Source of the DNA: VRUE01 sp963742535
GTDB taxonomy: Bacteria > Actinomycetota > Thermoleophilia > Solirubrobacterales > 70-9
Assembly (NCBI GenBank): GCA_963742535.1
Contig: CAVUMC010000002.1
Span: 1,984,001 to 2,048,000 of the forward strand
DNA length: 64,000 nucleotides
Direction: 5' to 3'
A program made the position numbers and the translations under genes. The notes under the pieces are model-generated. The model did not search any database, had not been told where the DNA came from, and worked only from the letters and a program-made list of their open reading frames with translations. Below are positions 41,004-48,818 of the stretch, in pieces. Position 1 is the stretch's first letter, and the number at the start of each line of letters is the position of its first letter.

Positions 41004-42067
41004 AATGCTCGCCGCAGCGACGAGCGGCCCGCCTCCCAGTCCTCCAGCACGGCTCGGCCGAGGCGGTCTTCGAGGAAAAGCAGGGCGCGCGCGCCGAAGA
41101 GGATGTCCGCCGCGACCTCTGGTTCCTGGCGCGCCAAAGCGCCGGCCAGGTCGTAGGCCGCGATGTTCTCGTGCACGGCGTCGGCCTCGACGTGCTCGTC
41201 GTAGAAGTCGGTCGCTTCCGCGTCGAAGCCGAGGCGTCGCAGCGCGTTGCCGTAGCGGCGGTTTGGCTGGGCCGAGGTCATCTCGAACATCGCCAGGTGC
41301 CCGACGATGGCCCCGCGCCGCTCCCGCCGCAATCCGGTCGCGGACATCAGGTTGACGGTGGCAAGCGTCGTGCCCGGAATGCGGTCGAGGTAGGCGTTCT
41401 CGCGGTCCTCCAACCCCAGCGCCCGCATCGTCTTGGCGAAGATCACCGAGTGCATCCGCTCGGGCCGGCCGCCGCCGTACTCGTCGCCCTGCACCTCCAG
41501 TAGCGCCGTCTTCGCCGGGCCGTTGAGGCGCGGGATCGCCCAGCTGTGCGGGTCGGACTCCTTCAGTTGGTAGAGCGAGCGGTGGACGACGAACTCGCGA
41601 AATTCCTCGATCCCCGCTGTGGTCTCGAGGTAGCGCGAGAGCGAGACACCCTCGTCGGCCGCCTCGATACGGAAGAGGGCCTCTCCGACCTCCGACGGGT
41701 CCACCGGCTCGCCCGGCCCGAGCTCCGCTTCGAGCGCCGTCAGAAAGCCCCGCTCCAGTGCGGCCCTGATCGCCAGCAGGCCGGGGTTCCACTCCCAGGC
41801 GGGGTCGACTCCAGGGAACGCGCGGTAGTGCAGCTCGAAGCAGATATAGAGAGCGAGCTGCAGATCGTCGTCGCCCAGCGGATCCTCGACCTCGGCGCAG
41901 AACGCCATCACCGCTTCCGCCGCCGAGCCTCCGACTTCAGTCGCGGGCCGCGAGAGCAGGCCTCCGACCACCTCGGAGATCGGTCCGGCTGCCGGCAGCG
42001 CAACTCTGGTCCTTTCCTCAACGCTGATCACAGGTTTCTGATTCCCAGCCCTGTCGAGGACAAACAC
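41000..42067 (-). CDS. Iron-containing redox enzyme, heme-oxygenase-like fold (HDO family)
   Basis: 355 residues. The helical core fits the heme-oxygenase-like di-iron oxidase group: metal-ligand type motifs ICFELHYRAF, DEYGGGRPERMHSVIF and FYDEHVEADAVHENIA supply Glu, His and Asp residues in order. Members oxidise or cleave small molecules using a di-iron centre. The start is GTG 42067 or a later GTG near residue 14. The downstream glycosyltransferase gene overlaps by four bases. Confidence 0.82.
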   Translation of the reverse strand: MFVLDRAGNQKPVISVEERTRVALPAAGPISEVVGGLLSRPATEVGGSAAEAVMAFCAEVEDPLGDDDLQLALYICFELHYRAFPGVDPAWEWNPGLLAIRAALERGFLTALEAELGPGEPVDPSEVGEALFRIEAADEGVSLSRYLETTAGIEEFREFVVHRSLYQLKESDPHSWAIPRLNGPAKTALLEVQGDEYGGGRPERMHSVIFAKTMRALGLEDRENAYLDRIPGTTLATVNLMSATGLRRERRGAIVGHLAMFEMTSAQPNRRYGNALRRLGFDAEATDFYDEHVEADAVHENIAAYDLAGALARQEPEVAADILFGARALLFLEDRLGRAVLEDWEAGRSSLRRAL

Positions 42068-42070
42068 TTC

Positions 42071-42094
42071 GTGTCACCTATGTTGAGTGGGTAA
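42071..42094 (+). promoter_or_regulatory. Sigma-B-type promoter candidate (GTGT-N14-GGGTAA)
   Basis: GTGT at 42071 and GGGTAA at 42089-42094, ending ten bases before the ATG of the phosphoesterase gene. Confidence 0.5.
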
Positions 42095-42104
42095 GGATGG
42101 GGGC

Positions 42105-42592
42105 ATGGCGCCAATCGCCCTTCTCGCCGACACTCACATGCCAAAGGGGCCCGCCGCCTACCGCAGCGATGCACTGAGTTGATCGCGGGGGCCGAGGCTT
42201 TGATCCACGCTGGTGACTTCATCACCGCGACGGTCTTGAAAGAGCTCGAAGCGCTTTGTCCCGTCGTCCACGCGGTCCACGGCAACGTCGACGAAGAGGT
42301 CTTGCGAGCGTCGTTGCCCGAGGCGCTCGAGCTGCCGCTGGGCGACCGAGTGCTCGCGGTTCTGCACGACTCCGGTCCCGCCCGCGGTCGGATCGAGCGG
42401 CTGCGCGGACGATTCCCAAACGCCGACGCCGTCCTCTTCGGCCACAGTCACATGCCCCTGCACGAAAGCGACGGCGACTTCCAGATCTTCAACCCCGGCA
42501 GTCCGACTGAGCGCCGGCGCGCACCGCGCTGCTCGATGGGAATGCTCCATGTGGAGGAGGAGGGTCTGCGCTTCGAGCACGTCTGGTTCTGA
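42105..42592 (+). pseudogene. YfcE/MJ0936-type metallophosphoesterase gene with frameshift in a G-run
   Basis: All metal-binding motifs are present but split over two frames. ATG 42105 reads APIALLADTHMPKG; the rest, from GARRLPQRCTELIAGAEALI, with HAGDF, VHGNVDE and FGHSHMP, is in another frame. The shift falls at the GGGG run 42146-42149: a fifth G would restore one continuous phosphodiesterase of about 162 residues. As written, translation from ATG stops after 25 residues. Sequencing error, true mutation or slippage are all possible. Confidence 0.75.
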
Positions 42593-42605
42593 CTTAATCG
42601 GGTAC
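42581..42605 (+). promoter_or_regulatory. Sigma-B-type promoter candidate (GTCT-N15-GGGTAC)
   Basis: GTCT at 42581 and GGGTAC at 42600-42605, ending ten bases before the GTG of the flavodoxin-like remnant. It still has the spacing seen at intact genes. Confidence 0.45.
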
Positions 42606-42615
42606 CTCGTCGAGA

Positions 42616-42723
42616 GTGAAAGCGCTGCTGATCAACTGCACCCTGAAGCCGAGCCCGGAAGAGTCGAACACCGAGGCGCTCGCCTGGACCTACTGGAACA
42701 AGGGTCCCGGCCCCACCATCTGA
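42616..42723 (+). pseudogene. Internally deleted NAD(P)H-dependent oxidoreductase (flavodoxin-fold) remnant
   Basis: A 35-codon frame joins two distant parts of a flavodoxin-like reductase. It begins KALLINCTLKPSPEESNTEA, the usual N-terminal FMN-binding strand and loop, and passes directly into AWTYWNKGPGPT, which in intact members of this family lies far downstream in the chain. The deletion is in frame and removes most of the domain. The short product is unlikely to be functional. Confidence 0.65.
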
Positions 42724-43749
42724 ATGAGCGGACCCGGATCTCGCCCGCGCGGGCGACTCAGGCGCTCTGACTGCTCCGGCCCGGGGATCATCCGTCGGCG
42801 CCGCGGCAGCGGCTTCACCTACCTCGACCCCGAGGGCGGGCGGATCGCCGACGAGGACACGCTCGAACGGATCCGGTCGATGGCGATCCCGCCAGCGTGG
42901 CGGGATGTCTGGATCTGCAGCGACCCCTTCGGCCACATCCAGGCCACCGGCTACGACGAAGCCGGGCGCAAGCAGTACCTCTACCACGAGCGCTGGCAGC
43001 TGCGGGCGGCGCAGCGCAAGTTCGAGTCGATGCGCGAGTTCGCCGCGATCCTGCCGAAGCTGCGCCGCACGGTGAAAAAAGACCTCGGCCGCGAGGGGAT
43101 GCCGCGCGAGCGGGCGCTCGCCTGCGCGGTGCGCCTGCTTGACCTCGGCTTCTTCCGCATCGGCGGCGAGGAGTACGCCGAAACCAACGAGAGCTACGGG
43201 GTGGCGACGGTGCTGCGCGAGCACGTCTCGATCGAGGGCGACGAGGTCGTCTTTGACTTCCCGGCGAAGAGCAACCAGCGACGCGTGCAGTCGATCCGTG
43301 ACCCCGAAGTGAAGGCGACGATCGAAGCGATGCGTCGTCGGCGCAGCGGCCCCGACGACCTCCTCGTCTATCGCGAGGGCCGCACCTGGCACGACGTCCG
43401 CTCCACCGAGGTCAACGACTACCTTCAGGAGAAGGCGGGAGAGGAGTTCTCGGCCAAGGACTTCCGCACCTGGCACGGCACCGTCCTCGCCGCGGTCGAG
43501 CTGGCCCGCGAGGGCGCGCCCTCCTCCAAGGGCGGGGCGGAGCGAGCGATCCGAGCGGCGATCAAACGCGTCGCCGAGCGCCTTGGCAACACCCCCGCCG
43601 TCTGCCGCAGCTCCTACATCGATCCCCGCGTCCTCGACTGCTTCCGCAATGGCACAACGATCGACCTCCCAAACCTGCCTCCCGAGGGAGCCATCACCCC
43701 CCGCCACCAGGGCCAGGTTGAGCGCCGCGTGCGCGACCTGATCGCGTAG
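42724..43749 (+). CDS. DNA topoisomerase IB (eukaryotic/poxvirus-like)
   Basis: 341 residues of the bacterial type IB topoisomerase family, which relaxes supercoils by a 3'-phosphotyrosine intermediate. N-terminal domain with GFTYLDPEGGRIAD and IPPAWRDVWIC; catalytic domain with RIGGEEYAETNESYGVATVL (Arg), KDFRTWHGT (Arg/His) and the nucleophile Tyr298 in SYIDPRVLDCF. ATG 42724 directly follows the stop of the flavodoxin remnant. Together with LigD it fits DNA maintenance under stress. Confidence 0.94.
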   Translation: MSGPGSRPRGRLRRSDCSGPGIIRRRRGSGFTYLDPEGGRIADEDTLERIRSMAIPPAWRDVWICSDPFGHIQATGYDEAGRKQYLYHERWQLRAAQRKFESMREFAAILPKLRRTVKKDLGREGMPRERALACAVRLLDLGFFRIGGEEYAETNESYGVATVLREHVSIEGDEVVFDFPAKSNQRRVQSIRDPEVKATIEAMRRRRSGPDDLLVYREGRTWHDVRSTEVNDYLQEKAGEEFSAKDFRTWHGTVLAAVELAREGAPSSKGGAERAIRAAIKRVAERLGNTPAVCRSSYIDPRVLDCFRNGTTIDLPNLPPEGAITPRHQGQVERRVRDLIA

Positions 43750-43804
43750 CCGACCCGGCTCGTCGCTCCAAAACCCCTGCAAATCGCCATACCAGCTTTG
43801 TTCC

Positions 43805-43834
43805 TTGACAAAGCCAAACTCGTCTGTTTATCTT
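43805..43834 (+). promoter_or_regulatory. Strong sigma-70-like promoter of the surface-protein block
   Basis: Perfect -35 TTGACA at 43805-43810, then TTATCT/TATCTT at 43828-43834 with 17 or 18 bases between. This is the best housekeeping-type promoter in the window. It leaves a leader of about 135 bases before the GTG at 43977. Confidence 0.65.
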
Positions 43835-43912
43835 TGCGCTGTCGTTTTAGGAACCCGAGTGTCAGTTAAGGGAACCAGCTCGTTTGAGCAACGACGCCAC
43901 AGGGACATAACC

Positions 43913-43957
43913 GAGCCTCGAGGAAGCCGCAAAGGGAAGCGGCAGGCAGAGGGGCTC
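43913..43957 (+). other. Structured 5' leader of the surface-protein block
   Basis: GAGCC (43913-43917) can pair with GGCTC (43953-43957), enclosing GCCGC (43926-43930) paired with GCGGC (43939-43943). A smaller GCTC/GAGC hairpin lies upstream near 43880. The structure ends about eight bases before the ribosome binding site (AAGGAG), so it could act as an mRNA stabiliser or control element. No known riboswitch could be assigned. Confidence 0.4.
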
Positions 43958-43976
43958 ACGGGACAAGGAGAGCTTT

Positions 43977-46900
43977 GTGAGAAGCCACGCGAGGGCATCG
44001 TCCGCGGGATCAATTCATGGCCGGGGGGGCCGCCTCGTTGCGCTCTCCCTTACCGCTGCGCTCTTCGCGTGCGCGCTTTTCGCCTCTTCTGCTTTCGCCT
44101 CCAAGCAGGTGATCAGCGACTTCGGCAACCTCACGGAATCGGGCAGCTTCGGCGGTGAACTCGACAACCCGCGCGACGTTGGCGTCAACGGAACGGGCGT
44201 CGGTCCCGCCAACGCGGGTGACACCTACGTCGCCGACGAAGGCAACAACCGGATTGAGCGCTTCGACTCGGCGGGCAACTTCGTCAGCGCCTGGGGCAAG
44301 GACACGATCTCCCCGGTCGTCAACGAGCGTCAGAAGATTGTCATCGAAGCCACCGCCGGCACGTTCACCCTTTCCTTCGGCGGCTCGACGACGGTTCCGA
44401 TCAAGTACAACGAACAATTCGAAATCGGGCCCTCGATTGTCGAAAGCTATCTCGCTGCTCTACCGAGCATCGGTGAAGGAAATGTCGCGGTATCGAGCGA
44501 ACACGCTCTTCCCAACGCCCTTGTAGTCACTTTCAAGGGCGCTCTCGGTGGCGCGGACCAGCCGCTGCTCACCGCCGATGCGACTCAGACGATCGGAACG
44601 GTCGAAGTCTCGACGATCGTCAACGGGAGTTCGATCACCTCTGACACCGGCACCGGCTTTGAGGTCTGCACGGTCGCCGTGGAGTGTCAGGCGGGCACCG
44701 CCTCGGGTGAAAACGGCGGCCTCGACAACCCGCAGTCCGTAGCGGTCGATCAGGACACCGGCAACGTCTATGTCTCAGACCGCGGCAACCGTCGTATCGA
44801 CGAGTACGACGGTGCAGGCAACTTCATCCGTTCCTTCGGCTTCGACGTTGCAGAATCGGGACCGGGGGACACCGGGACGGAATATGAGGTCTGCAACGAA
44901 GAAGACGGCGATACGTGCAAGTCAGGCGAAGCCGGTTCCGGAGTAGGTCAGTACGGCGAAGGCTTCGCCGAAGGTGGCTTCGGCATCGCGGTCAGCCCCA
45001 CTGATTCAAGCGCCTCCACTGGCACGGTCTACCTCGCCGACTCCGGCAATAGGCGTGTCGACACCTTCGACCTCGACGGTGGCAATCCCGCATCATTCGG
45101 CTCGGCGACGCAGTTCGGCGAAGAACAGCCCCGCGCTGTAGCGGTCGACTCGCGCGGCATCGTCTACGCCTCGGACTCCAACAACGGCGGCGACATCCAG
45201 CGCTATGACTCCCAGAACGCCGATGGCGGCGGCGTCGGCTTCCTCGCCTCGATCATCGCGCCCAACAACGAGCAGCAGGAAATCACCTTCACGGGCTTCA
45301 GCGGTGGCGACAACTTCAAGCTCACCTGCCCGAACGGCACCCAGACTGAAGAACTCACTTACGCAGAAGGCGAAGGAGTCGGCCTCAAGGTCATCAAGAC
45401 CGCTCTCGAAGAAGCCTGCGGCGCCAAAAACGTCTCGGTCGCGGGCGAACCGCCCAACGTCACGGTCACCTTCCAAGGTGCCCTCGGTGCCTCCAATCAG
45501 CCGCAGATGACTTGCACGGAGCTCGGAGGCAGCGGCAGCTGCGCAGTTGCCACTACTAGCGAGGGCCGCTCAGGGCCCCTGCTTCCAGGCGTCACCGCTG
45601 GTCTCGCCGTCAACCCGGCCGGCAGCGCCCTCTACGTCCTGCGCGTGTCCTCTGGAGCAGGCCCGATCGTCGTCCAACAGTTCGGCCCGGCTCACGAACC
45701 TGGTCTGAGCTTGCCTCCCAGCGCTGCGGATGACACACACGGCGACGCCAAAAATACGGACTTCGCATATCCCGAATTCGGCCTCCCCTCAGCGAGGGGC
45801 TTCGGTTTCGACAGCACCAGCGGACGGCTCTTCGTCTCCGCGACCGGCCAGGCCCATCGCGTCTACGTCCTCGATGACGCCTCCTCGCTGCCCAGCCCGA
45901 CGGCGAGTACGCCCACGGTCACGGACATTTCCACCCGTAGCGTCACCTTTCACGACGAAGTCGACCCCAAGGGCGGCTTGGCCAGCTGCAAGTTCCAGTA
46001 CTCGACCGACGGAACGAGCTGGAAAGACGTCGAAGTCCGCGGTTGCGCGTTCTTGAGCCAGAACGGTGGGGCCCAAGAAGTCAAGGCGAGCGTCTCGGGC
46101 CTTGACCCCGACACCCACTACTTCGTCCGTCTGCAAGTGACGCGTCCCTACTTCCCGGGCTTCACCCCGGTCACCTCGGCGACGCAGGGCTTCACCACAG
46201 CCTCCGGCCCACCGCTCATCTCCGGGGCCAAGGCCAGAGCAGTCGATGACCGCTCGGTTCGCATCACTGCGACGATCGATCCCAGTCACTCGCCCACCAC
46301 TTATGTGATCCAGTACGGCACCTCTCCGGCCCTGGGCTCTTCGACTGAACCGGTGAGCGTCGGCAGCGGCACCGCGCCGTTCGAAGTCTCGCCTGTAATT
46401 GGCGGCCTCAGCCCCGCCACGCAGTACTACTTCAAGGTCGTCGCCACCAACCTGGTTAATTCCACGGTGAGCGACAACCTCACTGCGGCCACCTTCCCCG
46501 CGCCGCCCAGCTTCGGCTCCTGCCCCAACGAACGCTTCCGCACTGGGCCTTCGGCCAAGTTGCCCGATTGCCGGGCCTACGAGCAGGCAACGCCGAGCGA
46601 CAAGTTCGGCTCGGATGCCTATGGTGGGCCCAGTAGCGTTCAGGCTTCTGCCGCGGGTGACGGGATCACCTCTTACACGTTCAGTGCCTTTCCTGGCAGT
46701 GAAGGCTTCTCATACGCAAACATCTTCCTCACCCGCTTCGGCGGCGATGATTGGTCGACTGCCGGGCTCAGCCCGCCCTCCAGTTACGGTGACAACAACA
46801 ATGTCTTGGGCTGGACTCCCGACCTCCGCCTCAGCTTTGCCAGCATCCGTGACAATGCGGCGGGACCCGGCGTCGGATTGGCGATGCGTGTCAGTGCTGA

Positions 46901-48818
46901 CGGCTCGCACATCGTCCTGATTCCGCAGGGTGTCGGCTTCTCGGGAGGCACTTTCACGATCGGCGGGGCATTCGACGACGACTCGAAGGTTGTCTTCGAA
47001 GCCGGAGGGGCTGTTCCGGTGACCTCTGGCCCGGCTCCCATCTCCACCGAAGCCAATGTCTACCTCTACGACCGAGGCAGTGGTGAACTCACCCTCGCCG
47101 GCCTCCTGCCTGACTCGGCTTGCGCTAGCCCACCCTGCGTCCCCGCTGGAGGGTCCAAGCTCCCGGCGGCGTTCAAAAACTACGTCCAGGACGGGCACGC
47201 GGTTTCCTCGAGCGGCGACATCTACTTCACCGACCGCGCCACTGGCCGGCTCTACCTGCGCAGTGACGCAGCCGGGTCGGGCGCCACGACCGAATTCGTC
47301 TCTGCCTCACACAAGACCAACGGCGGTGGCCCTGGTGGCGTCGCCACCAACTCGCCGCAGCCAGCGGAGTTCCAGGGCGCTACGCCCGATGGGTCCAAGG
47401 CCTTCTTCACGAGCTCCGAGGAGCTCACCAACGACGCCAACACCGGTCCAGAAGGCCCCAGCGAAAGTCCCGGCCATGACCTCTACCGCTACGACGCAGC
47501 CGACGAGGAACTGATCGATCTCGCTCCTAACAGTGCGGATCCCAACGGCGCCGAAATCCTCGGCATCCTCGGTTACTCCAACGACGGAAATTACGCTTAC
47601 TTCGCTGCTAACGGCGACCTCGACGGCGGTGGTCCGGCGACTTCGGGTGATTGCGCCCAAAACGGCGAAAGCGCCAGCATCGTTTTCTCGGGATCCTGCT
47701 CGCTCTACCTCTGGCAGGACGACGGAACCGGCGCTTGCGCGACTGTCGGCGGCTGCGTCAACCTCGTCAGCCCGATCGATGCTGAGGGGGGGGAATCCCT
47801 TAGAAGTGACGGCCTCAACTGGGCGACTCACGCCGAGAGGATGAAGACCTCCCGCGTCAGCCCCGACGGTCGCACTCTCGTCTTTCGCTCACAGCTCAAG
47901 CTGACGAGCTACGACAATACCCCGCCCAACGGAGCCTGCGGCGAAGAATCGTTCCCTCCCCGTAATTTGCCCTGTCCGGAGTACTACCGCTACGACGCCG
48001 AAAGCGGCCAGGTCACCTGCATCACCTGTAATCCGACCGGCGCGCCGCCGACCAGCATGCCCGAACTGAAGAACCCCGACATGTACCACGACACCAGCTC
48101 CCACGCCATTTGGACGGCACAGTCCTCGATCAGCCGCAATCTTTCGTCTGACGGCAAGAGGTTCTTCTTCCAGACACCCGACAAGCTCGTTCCGGCCGAC
48201 GTCAACGGGGAACAGGTCTGTCCGCCCGGGGCAGACCCGGAAACCGGTGCTGGATCAACTGAATCCATAGGGGGCGCAGCCGCTTGCACCGACGTATACG
48301 AGTGGGAGGCGCCGGAAACCCCCGGCGGCAGCTGCACCATCAGCTCCGGCGCTTATAGCCCGGTCAACGGCGGCTGCATTTACCTGCTCTCGACCGGGAC
48401 CGGCCCCAATCCCTCCTACCTGGCCGACGTCTCCGAATCGGGTGACACCGCCTTCATCTTCAGCCGCCAGAAACTGGTACCAAGCGACGAAGACACCCTG
48501 GAGGACATCTACGCGGTCAAAGTCGGTGGTGGTCTTGCCTCCCAGAACACGCCGCGCCCGGCGAACTGTGAAGGCGATGCCTGTCGCGGGCCTTCCAGTC
48601 AGCCCTCGAACGCGCCCGGTGCCGGTTCGGGTGTATTCGAAGGCCCTGGAAATCCGAAGCAGAGCACTAACCAGACTCGCTGTCCAAAAGGCAAGCGAAC
48701 TGTCCACTCCAAGGGCAAGGTGCGCTGCGTGTCCAAGAAGCACAAGAAGAAGGCACACGCGCACAAGAGCAAGGCCCACAAGCGAGCTGCCAACAACGAC
48801 CGGAGGGCGAGTCGATGA
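43977..48818 (+). CDS. Large secreted protein: NHL repeats, paired beta inserts, FN3-like domains, propeller-like C-terminal half
   Basis: 1613 residues from GTG 43977 (RBS AAGGAG). Signal peptide about 1-42. NHL-type repeats (DTYVADEGNNRIERFDSAGN, NVYVSDRGNRRIDEYDGAGN, TVYLADSGNRRVDTFDLDG) are interrupted by two copies of a beta-rich insert (about 116-205 and 431-520, both ending TF-x-GALG-x-x-x-QP). Two FN3-like domains span about 640-848; a TolB/propeller-like region with DGNYAYFAANGDL-type strands runs to about 1565. A lysine/histidine-rich tail follows CPKGKRTVHSKGKVRC. Probably cell-surface bound. Shares its C-terminal half with the 52112-54460 protein. Confidence 0.85.
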   Translation: MRSHARASSAGSIHGRGGRLVALSLTAALFACALFASSAFASKQVISDFGNLTESGSFGGELDNPRDVGVNGTGVGPANAGDTYVADEGNNRIERFDSAGNFVSAWGKDTISPVVNERQKIVIEATAGTFTLSFGGSTTVPIKYNEQFEIGPSIVESYLAALPSIGEGNVAVSSEHALPNALVVTFKGALGGADQPLLTADATQTIGTVEVSTIVNGSSITSDTGTGFEVCTVAVECQAGTASGENGGLDNPQSVAVDQDTGNVYVSDRGNRRIDEYDGAGNFIRSFGFDVAESGPGDTGTEYEVCNEEDGDTCKSGEAGSGVGQYGEGFAEGGFGIAVSPTDSSASTGTVYLADSGNRRVDTFDLDGGNPASFGSATQFGEEQPRAVAVDSRGIVYASDSNNGGDIQRYDSQNADGGGVGFLASIIAPNNEQQEITFTGFSGGDNFKLTCPNGTQTEELTYAEGEGVGLKVIKTALEEACGAKNVSVAGEPPNVTVTFQGALGASNQPQMTCTELGGSGSCAVATTSEGRSGPLLPGVTAGLAVNPAGSALYVLRVSSGAGPIVVQQFGPAHEPGLSLPPSAADDTHGDAKNTDFAYPEFGLPSARGFGFDSTSGRLFVSATGQAHRVYVLDDASSLPSPTASTPTVTDISTRSVTFHDEVDPKGGLASCKFQYSTDGTSWKDVEVRGCAFLSQNGGAQEVKASVSGLDPDTHYFVRLQVTRPYFPGFTPVTSATQGFTTASGPPLISGAKARAVDDRSVRITATIDPSHSPTTYVIQYGTSPALGSSTEPVSVGSGTAPFEVSPVIGGLSPATQYYFKVVATNLVNSTVSDNLTAATFPAPPSFGSCPNERFRTGPSAKLPDCRAYEQATPSDKFGSDAYGGPSSVQASAAGDGITSYTFSAFPGSEGFSYANIFLTRFGGDDWSTAGLSPPSSYGDNNNVLGWTPDLRLSFASIRDNAAGPGVGLAMRVSADGSHIVLIPQGVGFSGGTFTIGGAFDDDSKVVFEAGGAVPVTSGPAPISTEANVYLYDRGSGELTLAGLLPDSACASPPCVPAGGSKLPAAFKNYVQDGHAVSSSGDIYFTDRATGRLYLRSDAAGSGATTEFVSASHKTNGGGPGGVATNSPQPAEFQGATPDGSKAFFTSSEELTNDANTGPEGPSESPGHDLYRYDAADEELIDLAPNSADPNGAEILGILGYSNDGNYAYFAANGDLDGGGPATSGDCAQNGESASIVFSGSCSLYLWQDDGTGACATVGGCVNLVSPIDAEGGESLRSDGLNWATHAERMKTSRVSPDGRTLVFRSQLKLTSYDNTPPNGACGEESFPPRNLPCPEYYRYDAESGQVTCITCNPTGAPPTSMPELKNPDMYHDTSSHAIWTAQSSISRNLSSDGKRFFFQTPDKLVPADVNGEQVCPPGADPETGAGSTESIGGAAACTDVYEWEAPETPGGSCTISSGAYSPVNGGCIYLLSTGTGPNPSYLADVSESGDTAFIFSRQKLVPSDEDTLEDIYAVKVGGGLASQNTPRPANCEGDACRGPSSQPSNAPGAGSGVFEGPGNPKQSTNQTRCPKGKRTVHSKGKVRCVSKKHKKKAHAHKSKAHKRAANNDRRASR

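Noticed and set aside
43880..43960. Leader resembling a cyclic di-GMP-I (GEMM) riboswitch: ACAGGG, CGCAAA and GGCAGG in order
   Set aside because: The order is suggestive, but the paired stems, tetraloop and receptor do not fit the consensus. Reported only as a structured leader.
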